From the NCBI GenBank assembly GCA_014649555.1, contig BMTG01000001.1:1302001-1366000 (forward strand): 64,000 bases of DNA, in the 5' to 3' direction. Shown here piece by piece: positions 40,520-49,939 of the stretch. Positions within the stretch are counted from its first letter, which is position 1. Each line of letters opens with the position of its first letter. A program made the translations under genes and the position numbers. The notes under the pieces were generated by a model, which was not told the DNA's origin, did not search any database, and saw nothing but the letters and a program-made list of their open reading frames with translations. The stretch comes from Streptomyces globisporus. Its GTDB lineage: Bacteria > Actinomycetota > Actinomycetes > Streptomycetales > Streptomycetaceae.

Positions 40520-42988
40520 ATGACGCAGCGGGCACTCGATTCCTCCGGGGAGACCCCCGGACCCTCCCGGCCGGCCATGATCGACGCGGGGGCGGAACTC
40601 GACCCCGTGCACCCCATGGAGCCACCGCCGCCACCCCACCGGCCGGACGGTCTGACCACGGCCGAGGTCGCCGAACGGGTCGCGCGCGGCGAGGTCAACG
40701 ACGTACCCGTACGGTCCTCGCGCTCGCTCACCGAGATCGTCCGGGCCAACGTCCTCACCCGGTTCAACCTGATCATCGGCGTGCTCTGGGTGATCATGCT
40801 GTTCGTCGCGCCGATCCAGGACAGCCTCTTCGGCTTCGTGATCGTCGCCAACACCGGCATCGGCATCATCCAGGAGTGGCGGGCCAAGAAGACCCTGGAC
40901 AGCCTCGCGGTGATCGGCGAGGCGAAGCCGACGGTGCGGCGCGACGGGGCCGCCGCCGAGATCTCCACCCACGAGATCGTCCTCGGGGACGTGATCGAGC
41001 TGGGCCCCGGCGACAAGGTGGTCGTGGACGGCGTGGTCGCGGAGGCCGACAGCCTGGAGGTCGACGAGTCGCTGCTGACCGGTGAGGCCGACCCGGTGCT
41101 GAAGCGGCCCGGCGACCCGGTGATGTCGGGCAGCTTCGTCGTCGCGGGCGGCGGCGCGTTCACCGCGACCAAGGTGGGGCGCGAGGCGTACGCCGCGCAG
41201 CTCGCCGAGGAGGCGTCGCGCTTCACGCTCGTCCACTCGGAGCTGCGCAGCGGCATCAGCACGATCCTGAAGTACGTCACGTGGATGATGGTGCCGACGG
41301 CGATCGGGCTGATCATCAGCCAGCTGGTCGTGAAGGACAACAACTTCAAGGACTCCGTCGCCCGGACCGTCGGCGGCATCGTCCCGATGATCCCCGAGGG
41401 CCTGGTCCTCCTCACCTCCGTCGCCTTCGCCATCGGCGTCGTACGGCTGGGCCGCAAGCAGTGCCTGGTGCAGGAGCTGCCCGCCATCGAGGGCCTGGCC
41501 CGGGTCGACGTGGTCTGCCTGGACAAGACGGGCACGCTGACCGAGGGCGGCATGGACGTCACGGAGGTCCGGCCGCTGAACGGGAGCGACGAGGCGTACG
41601 TCGAGGAGGTGCTGCGGGCGTTCGGCGCCTCGGACCCCCGGCCCAACGCCAGCCTCCAGGCCATCATCGACGCGTACCCGCAGAGGGAAGAGGCCGCCTG
41701 GACGGTCACCGACGCGATGCCGTTCTCCTCGGCGCGCAAGTACAGCGGCGCGGCGTTCGCCGAGGCCGACGGGACGGCCTCGGCCTGGCTGCTCGGCGCG
41801 CCCGACGTCCTGCTGTCCGAGGACGACACGACCCTGGCCGAGATCGAGCAGCTCAACCAGCAGGGGCTGCGGGTGCTGCTGCTGGCCCGGGTGCAGGGCG
41901 ACGACCTGGACGCGCCCGGCGCGGCCGCCGGAGCCGCCCCCACCGCCCTGGTCGTCCTGGAGCAGCGGCTGCGGCCGGACGCGGGCGACACGCTCGCCTA
42001 CTTCGCCGACCAGAACGTGGCCACCAAGGTCATCTCCGGCGACAACGCGGTCTCGGTCGGCGCGGTCGCCGGGAAGCTGGGCCTGGCGGGCGCGGAGAAC
42101 ACGCTGGACGCCCGCCGGCTGCCGACCGACCCGGACGAGATGGCCACGGCCATGGAGCAGAACGCGGTGTTCGGCCGGGTCACCCCGCAGCAGAAGCGGG
42201 ACATGGTGGCGGCCCTCCAGTCGCGCGGCCACACGGTCGCGATGACCGGCGACGGCGTCAACGACGTCCTCGCCCTCAAGGACGCGGACATCGGCGTCTC
42301 GATGGGCTCGGGCTCGGAGGCGACCCGCGCGGTGGCGCAGATCGTGCTGCTGAACAACAGCTTCGCGACGCTGCCGTCGGTGGTGGCCGAGGGCCGCCGG
42401 GTGATCGGCAACATCACCCGGGTCGCGACGCTCTTCCTGACCAAGACGGTCTACTCGGTGCTGCTGGCGATCCTGGTGGTCTGCACCCAGGTGGAGTACC
42501 CGTTCCTGCCGCGGCACCTGACCCTGCTGTCCACGCTGACGATCGGGGTCCCCGCGTTCTTCCTGGCGCTCGCGCCCAACAAGGAACGGGCCCAGCCCCA
42601 CTTCGTACGCCGGGTCATGCGGTACGCGATCCCGTCGGGCGTCATCGCGGCGACGGCGACCTTCACCACGTACCTGGTGGCACGGCACCACTACAGCGGC
42701 CCGGGCGCGCTGGACGCCGAGACGAGCGCGGCGACGCTGACGCTGTTCCTGGTCTCGATGTGGGTCCTGGCGATCATCGCCCGCCCCTACACCTGGTGGC
42801 GGATCGGCCTGGTGGCGGCGATGGGGCTCGGCTTCCTGATCGTCCTCGTGGTGCCGTGGCTCCAGGACTTCTTCGCGCTGAAGCTGGTCGGCACGACGAT
42901 GCCGTGGACGGCGGTCGCCATCGCGGTGGCGGCGGCGGCGCTGCTGGAGTTCGTCTGGCGCTGGGTGGGGCGGCGCTTCGGCATGTAG
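40520..42988 (+). CDS. P-type cation ATPase, CtpE-like
   Basis: This 822-residue membrane pump has the P-type signature DKTGTLT with phosphorylated Asp335, actuator motif TGE (187-189), PEGL (292-295) in helix 4, and the hinge TGDGVND (576-582). About ten helices are present, with helices 1-2 at about 74-110 and the last six from about 620 on. No N-terminal metal-binding CxxC is seen, so it is not a heavy-metal (CPx) pump. The closest resemblance I recognise is to mycobacterial CtpE, linked to calcium uptake, but the ion is not proven here. A strong terminator follows. Confidence 0.85.
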   Translation: MTQRALDSSGETPGPSRPAMIDAGAELDPVHPMEPPPPPHRPDGLTTAEVAERVARGEVNDVPVRSSRSLTEIVRANVLTRFNLIIGVLWVIMLFVAPIQDSLFGFVIVANTGIGIIQEWRAKKTLDSLAVIGEAKPTVRRDGAAAEISTHEIVLGDVIELGPGDKVVVDGVVAEADSLEVDESLLTGEADPVLKRPGDPVMSGSFVVAGGGAFTATKVGREAYAAQLAEEASRFTLVHSELRSGISTILKYVTWMMVPTAIGLIISQLVVKDNNFKDSVARTVGGIVPMIPEGLVLLTSVAFAIGVVRLGRKQCLVQELPAIEGLARVDVVCLDKTGTLTEGGMDVTEVRPLNGSDEAYVEEVLRAFGASDPRPNASLQAIIDAYPQREEAAWTVTDAMPFSSARKYSGAAFAEADGTASAWLLGAPDVLLSEDDTTLAEIEQLNQQGLRVLLLARVQGDDLDAPGAAAGAAPTALVVLEQRLRPDAGDTLAYFADQNVATKVISGDNAVSVGAVAGKLGLAGAENTLDARRLPTDPDEMATAMEQNAVFGRVTPQQKRDMVAALQSRGHTVAMTGDGVNDVLALKDADIGVSMGSGSEATRAVAQIVLLNNSFATLPSVVAEGRRVIGNITRVATLFLTKTVYSVLLAILVVCTQVEYPFLPRHLTLLSTLTIGVPAFFLALAPNKERAQPHFVRRVMRYAIPSGVIAATATFTTYLVARHHYSGPGALDAETSAATLTLFLVSMWVLAIIARPYTWWRIGLVAAMGLGFLIVLVVPWLQDFFALKLVGTTMPWTAVAIAVAAAALLEFVWRWVGRRFGM

Positions 42989-43002
42989 GCCGCGGGCAGG
43001 GG

Positions 43003-43042
43003 GGAAGCCCCCGGGAGGACGGTGGTCCTCCCGGGGGCTTCC
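43003..43042. terminator. Strong bidirectional terminator
   Basis: A perfect 17-base stem ggaagcccccgggagga has a 6-base loop cggtgg. It separates the ATPase from the convergent secreted-protein gene. Confidence 0.85.
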
Positions 43043-43066
43043 GTATGTCCTGCTGTGCGGCTGCGG

Positions 43067-43945
43067 CTACTTCACGTCGACGAAGTCACCGGCGGCCGAG
43101 ACGGCCGGGGTGGTGGACGTACCGGCGAAGCTGTAGCGCCAGTAGCCGTCGGCCGAGGCCTTGACGGTGGTCTTCAGGGTGCCGGTGGAGCTGGTCTTGA
43201 TGGTCTTCACCGTCGTGTAGCTCTTGGCCCCCTTCTTCTTGAACTGGAGCTTCACGGGCTGGTTGGTGTAGCCCTTGTACGTGTTGGTGTCCCAGTTGGC
43301 CCGCGTGAGCTTGCCGGTGACGGTGAGGGTCTTGCCCTTCTTCACCGGCTCCGGGGAGGCGTTCACGGTCAGCTTGGAGAACCGCTGGACGCGGGTCTTG
43401 GCCTGGGCGTCCTTCCAGATGAAGTCGTTCTCGCCACCGGTGTCCGCGAGCGCTCCGGCCGCGACGTTCCAGGTGCCGGCGAGGCTGCTCGTGTAGAGGT
43501 CGTCCGACCGCGGGTCGACCGTGACCGACACGGTGCAGGTGGAGGTGGTCGGGTCGGCCGAGACCTTGCAGTTGCCGAACTCCTGGGTCGGGCCGAGGAA
43601 GCCGTCGACCTCGTCGATGTGACCGTGCCACAGGTAGGCGAACGCGTCGGCGATGCCGGACGGCGACGAGGCCGTGATGGCGATGGTGAACTTCTTCTTG
43701 GACTGCGTGCCCACCACGATGTCCTTGCCGCCGTTGACGACGACCTTCTTGATGACGGGCACTTCCGCGGCGCGGGCGGCGCGGGCCTTGGCGGTGGACG
43801 CGCCGGACTCGGCGGCGAAGACCTCGGCGCCGGAGGGCAGGCTCAGGCCGGCGTCCGGCTTCTCGTCGGCCTGAACGGCCGGAACGGCAAGAGCGGAAAG
43901 GGCCAGGGCGCCGGTGACGGCGGCCACGGTGGCACGAATACGCAT
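43067..43945 (-). CDS. Secreted protein of a tandem paralog pair (downstream copy)
   Basis: The product has 292 residues: a signal peptide of about 26 residues ending in AVQADEKP, then an unknown strand-rich domain with two close Cys (NCKVSADPTTSTCTV), and a C-terminal Ig-like domain (about 197-292) with SPEPVKKGKTLTVTGKL and SSTGTLKTTVKASADGYWRY. The last ~100 residues are almost identical to the upstream paralog's, while the middle differs. Secreted, probably surface-associated; function unknown. It starts at ATG 43945; a 38-base near-palindrome lies 61 bases upstream. Confidence 0.8.
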   Translation of the reverse strand: MRIRATVAAVTGALALSALAVPAVQADEKPDAGLSLPSGAEVFAAESGASTAKARAARAAEVPVIKKVVVNGGKDIVVGTQSKKKFTIAITASSPSGIADAFAYLWHGHIDEVDGFLGPTQEFGNCKVSADPTTSTCTVSVTVDPRSDDLYTSSLAGTWNVAAGALADTGGENDFIWKDAQAKTRVQRFSKLTVNASPEPVKKGKTLTVTGKLTRANWDTNTYKGYTNQPVKLQFKKKGAKSYTTVKTIKTSSTGTLKTTVKASADGYWRYSFAGTSTTPAVSAAGDFVDVK

Positions 43946-44005
43946 GTGTCCCCAAGTGGAGAAGGGGTCCCGGGGCGCGCTTGCGTCGTCGGCCCGGCGG
44001 GACCC

Positions 44006-44043
44006 GTCTGTTCCTGTGAACCAGTTGGCTCACAGGAACAGAC
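44006..44043. repeat. 38-base near-perfect palindrome between the paralogs
   Basis: Arms gtctgttcctgtgaacca and tggctcacaggaacagac are complementary at 17 of 18 positions, with gt in the centre. It is 72 bases after the upstream paralog's stop and 61 bases before the downstream paralog's start. It could be a terminator, an operator or an RNA hairpin of the leader. Confidence 0.8.
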
Positions 44044-44115
44044 ATGCGAATCATGCAGACGGTTGTGCGACCTATGACTTTTTCGTGAAGATCACACGGG
44101 CAGCCGATGCTGCGG

Positions 44116-44865
44116 CTACTTCACGTCGACGAAGTCACCGGCGGCCGAGACTGCCGGGGTGGTCGAAGTACCGGCGAAGCTGTAGCGCCAGTGACCGTCG
44201 GACGAGGCCTTGACGGTGGTCTTCAGGGTGCCGGTGGAGCTGGAGGTGACGGTCTTGACCGTCGTGTAGCTCGCGGCTCCCTTCTTCTTGAACTGAAGCT
44301 TCACGGGCTGCCTGGTGTAGCCGTGGTACTTGAACGTGTCCCAGTTGGCCCGCTCCAGCTTGCCGGTGACCGTGAGGGTCTTGCCCTTCTTCACGGGCTC
44401 GGGAGACGCGTTGACCGACAGCCGGGAGGCGCGCTGGAACTTGAACGACTTGGCCTTCTCCGTCCAGATGTAGTCGCCGTCGTTGGCGTCCACCCACGCG
44501 CCGACGTACCAGGTCCCGGCGATGTCGTTGCTGTAGGGGAGGTCGACCTTCGGGTCGACGGTGAACTTCGCCGTGCAGGTGCTGCCGGAGCACCGCGTAT
44601 CGCTCGACGACAGGTACCCGAAGCCGGGACCCTCAAGATCGATGTTTGCGGCCTCGATACCGGAGTCGTCCTTGGCCGTGATGGTCACGGAGAACTTCTT
44701 CACGGCCGAGGTGCCGACGACCACGTTCGCGCCGCCGTTGACCGTCACCTTCGTGATGGCGATGTCACCGTAGCGGCCGTCCGCCTGGGCGGAGGGCGCG
44801 GCGACGACGGAGAGGGCCAGGGCGCCGACGACGGAGACCGTCGCCGCGGTGGTGCGTATGCGCAT
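44116..44865 (-). CDS. Secreted protein of a tandem paralog pair (upstream copy)
   Basis: The product has 249 residues: a signal peptide ending near PSAQADGRYG, a short strand-rich domain with a Cys pair (TRCSGSTCTAKF) and the same C-terminal Ig-like domain as its neighbour, with TLTVTGKLERANWDT and DGHWRYSFAGTSTTP. ATG 44865 starts the typical signal peptide MRIRTTAATV; a longer frame adds 37 unsupported residues. DNA at the two 3' ends is also near-identical, indicating recent duplication or gene conversion. Confidence 0.8.
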   Translation of the reverse strand: MRIRTTAATVSVVGALALSVVAAPSAQADGRYGDIAITKVTVNGGANVVVGTSAVKKFSVTITAKDDSGIEAANIDLEGPGFGYLSSSDTRCSGSTCTAKFTVDPKVDLPYSNDIAGTWYVGAWVDANDGDYIWTEKAKSFKFQRASRLSVNASPEPVKKGKTLTVTGKLERANWDTFKYHGYTRQPVKLQFKKKGAASYTTVKTVTSSSTGTLKTTVKASSDGHWRYSFAGTSTTPAVSAAGDFVDVK

Positions 44866-45030
44866 GTGTGTTCCCCGGTGAATACAGGACCGGCCCGCGC
44901 AGTCAACGAACCCGGCCGGTCTGCCGATTGATGATCCGACAGAACAGACCCGCAGCAGATGTGAAGGGTTGTACACACTTGAGGAGAAATCATGGAGGCG
45001 ATATCCGCCCCCACACCTCCTCGGTCGCCC

Positions 45031-48000
45031 TCAGTCGAACCAGCGGTCCCGCGCCAGCTCCTCCGTACGCGACGGGTCCTCCAGCAGGGCCGCGACCTCG
45101 AAGCGGCGGGGCCACTGGCCGGCCGCCCAGGCGAGACCCGCCGCCACGCCCTCCAGGGTGGCGGCGTGGACGACGCCGTCCGGGGTGCGGCGCCAGTCCA
45201 GTTCGACGCCGCCCGCGCGGAGTTCGGAGTGTTCGATGTACGTGTCGGGGGTCGCGGGGCCGAGCAGCACGCGTACCGGATCCGGCACGCGGTGCTCCTC
45301 GCCGTCGCTGGTGACGTCCGCCTCGACCGTCTCGCCGAGGCGGCGCACCTGGAGCAGGTCGGCCAGCTCGGCGGCCCGGGACGGGGCGACCGGGAGCAGG
45401 GGCAGCCCCGCCGTCAGGGGCAGCACGTCCGGGGCGTCCGCGATGACGGCGTCCGCCGCGTCGGCCACCATGACGTCCCCGTCCACCACCGCGCGCAGCT
45501 CGTCCGGCAATGTCACCTGGTCCGGGTCCAGCTCGGCGAGGGCCGTGTAGAGCGCGTGCAGCTGCACGGGGGTGACGGGGCGGTCCTCGTCGGCGAGGCG
45601 GCCCAGCAGTTCGGCCGCGCCGCCCGGCTCGTCCAGGAGGGCGGCGACCGAGGTGCGTACCCCCAGGGCCCGCAGCACCTGGGCATCGTCGAAGCCGGTC
45701 GCGTCCACCGCGTCGTACAGCCCGGCCAGCAGCGGGTCACCGCCCGCCGAGCGGAGTCCGGCCGGGCGGCGGCCGTCCAGCACGGGGTGGTCGCGCAGCC
45801 ACCACGCGGTGTACGCGCGCACGGACTGCGTCGTGCCGTCCGGGAGCAGCACCCGCACCGGCTGCGTCAGCGCGTCGCGCAACGGCGGCTGGGCCAGCAT
45901 CGCGAGCGCCTGCGGCCAGGCGTCGTCGTCGACCAGGTCCAGATCACGTACGGCGACGATCTCGGTGGCGACCGGCGGTACGGGCGTCTCGGGCAGCTGG
46001 TCGAGCAGGTCCTCGCACCAGACGTCGACGGCGTCCAGCAGCCCGGCGTCGTCGGGTTCGGCGAAGTCGCTGTCGCGGGGCTCCAGTTCGTCCGGGTCGA
46101 GGACGACATCGGTGGCCCGGACGAGGGCGAAGGTCGCCAGGACCCCGCAGGCGGTCAGCGGGCCCTCGCCCCAGCGGTCGGCCAGCTCCTGGTCGACGAA
46201 ACCGAGTTCCCCCTCCCGCATGATCTGCCCGAACGGGCTTCCGGGGAGGACCAGTTCACCGGCGGGGGCGGGCTCACCCTCCTCGTCGGGGAGGGCCAGG
46301 GCGCCGAGCCAGGGTTCGTCGCCGGGGGCCAGTTCCGCGTCGCGGACGAGGGTGAGCACGGTCTCGGCCAGCTCGTCGGCGTCGAGCGCGTCCTCGTCCC
46401 AGATCTCGCCCGCGTCGAGCGATCCGGCTACGGCAGAACGAACGTGAGGAGTCGTCAGGACAGCTCGGGGGGTGGCGGGCAGCGCCCCGAGCTTCTCCAG
46501 CAGGGGGTGGGCCGCGTCCGGGTGGGCGACCTTCAGGCCGAGCCGGGAGAGGCGGCCGAGGACCGGGCCGGTCAGCGCGTCCGGGAGGGGCAGCAGGATC
46601 TGGCGCGGCCCGATGGTGGTGCGCGGCGGGCGGCCGGCCCGCTCGTCCTCCGGGTCACCGGCGAGCGGGACGGGGAGGCCGGTGAGCCGGTCGGGGTCGG
46701 TGCCCGCGAGGCTGTCGTAGAGCCGGTGCCACCAGGCCGGGTCGCGCTCCAGACCGGCGAGGCGGTCGATCGCCTCGGTCAGGGGTACGCGGGCGACGCC
46801 GAGGGTGCGCAGCTCGGTGCGCCGCTCCAGACCGGCGGGCAGCAGACAGGGCAGCACCTCGGCGAGGACCCGTACGGTCTCGGCCCCGACGCCCTCGACG
46901 ACCTCGGCCTCGACGGGCCGCAGGGCGGAGGTGCTCTCCGTACGGTCCTGGTCCTGGTCCCGGTCCCAGTCGTCGGCCCAGCCGCTCTCCGCCTCGGGGT
47001 CCCGGGGTGCGGCGGGCTCCAGGAACGCGACCCTCGGCAGCCGGGCCAGGATCGCCCCGCGCAGGGCCCCGTCCAGCGCGCCCTTGCCGAGCTGGCCCGG
47101 CACCAGGTCGATCGTCCCGGTCGACACGGGCCGCCAGGCACCCAGCAGCTCCGCGTACGCGTCGGCCGCCCGCTCCACCAGGAAGTCGGTCAGCGGCCCC
47201 GGCGCGGGGTGCCTGCGGGCGGTGTCCAGCGGCAGCGAGGCGATGAGCAGGGCGGGGATGCCGAGGGGCTCGTCGGTGGGGGTCGGGGCGTGCACGACCG
47301 GTGCCGTACGGGGATGGAGCGGGGCGCCGGACTCGTCGACCGGGACCGCCCAGGTCACCGACCAGTGCGGCCGCAGCCGCTCCTCGACCGGGCGGTCGGC
47401 GAGCAGGGCGGGCTCGATGGGGCCGTGGTGCAGGACGGTGCGCCAGCGGTTCAGGCCCCGCGCGGAGTCGTCGATGTGGGTGTACGGGCCGTGCTGCGAC
47501 CGGCTGAGGGTCCGCGTGCCGTCCGGGGTCTCGATGACGATCTCGTCCAGGCCGGGCAGCGTGAGCAGCAGCGCGTCGTCCACGGCGGCCAGCAGCCGGG
47601 CCACCAGGTCCTCGGCGGTGCCGTCGCGCAGCGGCAGCACGACGACGGTGTCGTACCCCTCGGGCGCGGAGCCCTCGGCGGGCAGCGGCAGGCGCAGCAG
47701 CGGTACGTGTCCGTCGCGGCGGCGCAGCTCGTCCCCGAGGCCGGGGGAGCCGACGGCCGCCTGGCGGGCCAGCTCACGCGCCTCGGCCAGCGACCAGCGG
47801 ACACCGCCGTGGCGGCCGAGCACGGCCGGTTCGTCGCTGACCGCGAGGACGGCGGCGAACCCGACGCCGAAGCGGCCGACCGCGGACTCGTGGCCCTCGC
47901 GCTTGGCGGAGGCCCGCAGGGTGCTCAGGGACTCGACGCCGGTCGCGTCGAGCGGGGCGCCGGTGTTGGCGGCGGCCAGCACGCAGCGGGCGTCCGGGGC

Positions 48001-48246
48001 GCCGGGGGCGGCGGGGTGCAGGGTGAGGCGGAGCCGGCCGGGGGTCTTGGCGCGGGCGGCGGCGTCGGCGGCGTTCTGGGCCAGCTCGACGACGAGGCGG
48101 TCGCGGTAGCCGCCGAGCGCGAGGTCCTCCTCGGCGTTGGCGTCCTCCCGGAACCGGGCGGGCCCGGCGCCCCACGCGTCGAGCACGCCGCGCCGCAGCC
48201 GTGCCGTCCCGAACGGATCGGCCCCCTCGGTCGCCTTCATGCTCAC
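45031..48246 (-). CDS. Large GHKL-ATPase (sacsin N-terminal-like) protein
   Basis: The protein has 1,071 residues, no signal peptide or membrane segment. The N-terminal domain is a Hsp90/sacsin-type ATPase: N-box YRDRLVVELAQNAADAA (about 47-63, Glu55 and Asn58), G1-like region AAANTGAPLD (about 92-101), and G2-like VGRFGVGFAAVL (about 122-133). The remaining 800 residues are rich in acidic segments (DWDRDQDQDRTES about 435-447) and have no domain I recognise. Similar proteins are conserved across Streptomyces and could be chaperones or regulators; a Mre/MutL role is not indicated. The start is ATG 48246 or 48240. Confidence 0.8.
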   Translation of the reverse strand: MSMKATEGADPFGTARLRRGVLDAWGAGPARFREDANAEEDLALGGYRDRLVVELAQNAADAAARAKTPGRLRLTLHPAAPGAPDARCVLAAANTGAPLDATGVESLSTLRASAKREGHESAVGRFGVGFAAVLAVSDEPAVLGRHGGVRWSLAEARELARQAAVGSPGLGDELRRRDGHVPLLRLPLPAEGSAPEGYDTVVVLPLRDGTAEDLVARLLAAVDDALLLTLPGLDEIVIETPDGTRTLSRSQHGPYTHIDDSARGLNRWRTVLHHGPIEPALLADRPVEERLRPHWSVTWAVPVDESGAPLHPRTAPVVHAPTPTDEPLGIPALLIASLPLDTARRHPAPGPLTDFLVERAADAYAELLGAWRPVSTGTIDLVPGQLGKGALDGALRGAILARLPRVAFLEPAAPRDPEAESGWADDWDRDQDQDRTESTSALRPVEAEVVEGVGAETVRVLAEVLPCLLPAGLERRTELRTLGVARVPLTEAIDRLAGLERDPAWWHRLYDSLAGTDPDRLTGLPVPLAGDPEDERAGRPPRTTIGPRQILLPLPDALTGPVLGRLSRLGLKVAHPDAAHPLLEKLGALPATPRAVLTTPHVRSAVAGSLDAGEIWDEDALDADELAETVLTLVRDAELAPGDEPWLGALALPDEEGEPAPAGELVLPGSPFGQIMREGELGFVDQELADRWGEGPLTACGVLATFALVRATDVVLDPDELEPRDSDFAEPDDAGLLDAVDVWCEDLLDQLPETPVPPVATEIVAVRDLDLVDDDAWPQALAMLAQPPLRDALTQPVRVLLPDGTTQSVRAYTAWWLRDHPVLDGRRPAGLRSAGGDPLLAGLYDAVDATGFDDAQVLRALGVRTSVAALLDEPGGAAELLGRLADEDRPVTPVQLHALYTALAELDPDQVTLPDELRAVVDGDVMVADAADAVIADAPDVLPLTAGLPLLPVAPSRAAELADLLQVRRLGETVEADVTSDGEEHRVPDPVRVLLGPATPDTYIEHSELRAGGVELDWRRTPDGVVHAATLEGVAAGLAWAAGQWPRRFEVAALLEDPSRTEELARDRWFD

Positions 48247-48358
48247 GCTCTCGACTCCGTCCGCGTTGTGGGTGGCCCGCGTATGCCTGCGGCCCAGTGT
48301 GCGCCCGAAGGTACCGCGCCGGCGCGTCGGCCTTTCAAGCCCGTCCGGCGATCCGTTT

Positions 48359-48570
48359 CAGCCCGTCCGGCGTTTGAGGACGGAACCCATGCTCGGGTGA
48401 GCGGTCACTGAGCAGGTTCCAGGAGCCCAGGCCCGCGAAGCCGCACCCCGGACCACGTCGACGGTTCCGTCCTCAATCGCCGGACGGGCTGATAGGGCGC
48501 ACCCCGGACCACCGCCACGGTTCCGTCCTCGAACGCCGGACAGGCTGGGTGGTACGGCCGGACGGGCTGA
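48359..48570. repeat. Cluster of interspersed repeats, mixed orientation
   Basis: The element reads cagcccgtccggcgtttgag (continuing gacggaaccc) at 48359-48388. A shorter copy of its start is at 48337-48350. Inverted copies are at 48463-48492 and 48519-48547, and a partial one at 48557-48570. The two inverted copies belong to 56-base units that start with cgcaccccggacc at 48442 and 48498. The whole gap between the GHKL gene and the DUF3027 gene (48247-48588) is otherwise empty. Confidence 0.85.
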
Positions 48571-48588
48571 AGTACGGGTGCGGGAGCC

Positions 48589-49530
48589 TCAGGAGTGGCC
48601 CAGGTCCTCCGAGGCGCCGTCCGGCTCGGCGGGCACCGAGCCCTCGCCCCGCTCCGGCCGCAACGCGTACGCGTCCACCCGCATCGTGTCCAGCGCATGA
48701 TCCGCCGGCCGCACCGGCTTCGGCATCACCGCCGCCTCCGAGTGCCCACCGCACCCGTACGCCAGCGACACCACATGCCCGTCCGCCGGACCGAACTCGT
48801 TCGCGCACACCCCGAAGGCCTGCTTCAGCGAGCCCGCCATCGGGATCAGGAACGCGCAGCTGACACACGTCGCCGGGGCCGCCTGGGCCATCGGCGTCTT
48901 CGGGCCGAACGCCTCGTCCCAGCGGTCGGCCGCCTCGTACAGCCCGTACCGCGACAGCACCCGCGCCCGGCGCGTACCCAGCTCCTCCGCCACCGAGGCG
49001 ATGGAACCCCGGCTGGTCGCGGCCACCGGCCGGTCCGTCAGCTCGGCGTCCTCCGCGTCGGCCAGCTCCGCCAGCTCCTCGGAGACGATCGAGTTCGGCG
49101 GCGGCTCGTCCTCGCCCGTCCAGCCGGGCTCCAGGCGCAGGTCCTCCGCCTCGGTGGGCAGCAGGTCCCCCGGGCCCATGTCGCCGGGGCGCAGCCGCTC
49201 GCTCCACGGCACCCACTCCGGCGCCAGGAGCGCGTCCGACCCCGGCAGCAGCACCGTTTCGTCCAGGGTGACGTTCTTCGCGCGGGAGGCCCGCGCCACC
49301 GTCACCGCCCAGCGCCAGCCCCGGTAGCCGGGCTCCTTCGCCTCGAAGTAGTGCGTGACGACCCGGTCCCCCTCGGAGACCACGCCGACGTGCTCGCCGA
49401 CCACACCGGGCGCGGCGGCCTCCTCGGCGGCCGAGCGGGCGAGGTCGACCGCCTCGGCGCACAGGCGGTCGGGAACAGGGGTACGGGTCGCACGGGTCGT
49501 ACGGCTTCGCGTGGTCGTCGCAGCACTCAC
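48589..49530 (-). CDS. DUF3027 protein
   Basis: The product has 313 residues. It starts at GTG 49530 with gagaag upstream; the frame is open further up but lies in the divergent promoter. The family features are HYFEAKEPGYRGWRWAVTVA (about 60-79), EWVPWSERLRPGDMGPGD (about 104-121) and a Cys cluster CVSCAFLIPMAG ... GVCANEF (about 225-250) followed by YGCGGHSE, which may bind zinc. DUF3027 is widespread in actinobacteria and its role is unknown. It is divergent from an MFS gene across 409 bases. Confidence 0.85.
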   Translation of the reverse strand: MSAATTTRSRTTRATRTPVPDRLCAEAVDLARSAAEEAAAPGVVGEHVGVVSEGDRVVTHYFEAKEPGYRGWRWAVTVARASRAKNVTLDETVLLPGSDALLAPEWVPWSERLRPGDMGPGDLLPTEAEDLRLEPGWTGEDEPPPNSIVSEELAELADAEDAELTDRPVAATSRGSIASVAEELGTRRARVLSRYGLYEAADRWDEAFGPKTPMAQAAPATCVSCAFLIPMAGSLKQAFGVCANEFGPADGHVVSLAYGCGGHSEAAVMPKPVRPADHALDTMRVDAYALRPERGEGSVPAEPDGASEDLGHS

Positions 49531-49939
49531 AGGTCTTCGCTTCTCTCCATACGCCAGTCTCACGAGCGCGCCAGCTGCTGCACGATTGCCGTTTCGGCCA
49601 GACAAGTGCGGGCGGAGCGGACCTGGGGGCCGCGTCGACGTCCACACCCGTTGTGCCTGCCTCGGGCGCGCCTTCTGCCACCCATTCTGCGGGATCGCCG
49701 AGAGGCGCGCGGCCAAGAACAACCGCCGGTGGCGCGTTACGCACGCTACCCTCTCCGCCGCGCTGCGCCCACCTGCCCGTCCCAAACGTGCCGTATCCGT
49801 TCCACCGGCGACCGGCGACCGGCACCCGTCCGCGTACGGCACCGCCTCCGCTCGCCCGACAGGGCGTCACCCCCCGTATCCCGCGCGAGTCCGTGGCCGA
49901 TCACCGTTCGAACCGGCCGGGGTGGGGCACTATGACGAG
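49531..49939. other. Divergent intergenic region of 409 bases
   Basis: The region holds the promoters of DUF3027 and the MFS gene. A short direct repeat (accggcg) occurs at about 49802-49816. I see no convincing gene, hairpin or known operator. Confidence 0.55.

Noticed and set aside
39998-42691. An 897-residue open frame on the - strand
   Set aside because: It is antisense to the P-type ATPase with all motifs intact; the antisense protein is low in hydrophobic structure and has no family features.
44992-48411. A 1,139-residue open frame on the + strand
   Set aside because: It runs antisense to the GHKL gene, which has clear ATPase motifs and correct composition; high GC leaves such frames open by chance.
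48337-48570. Repeats that could be taken for a CRISPR array
   Set aside because: Copies differ in orientation and spacing, have no regular spacers, and no cas genes are near.
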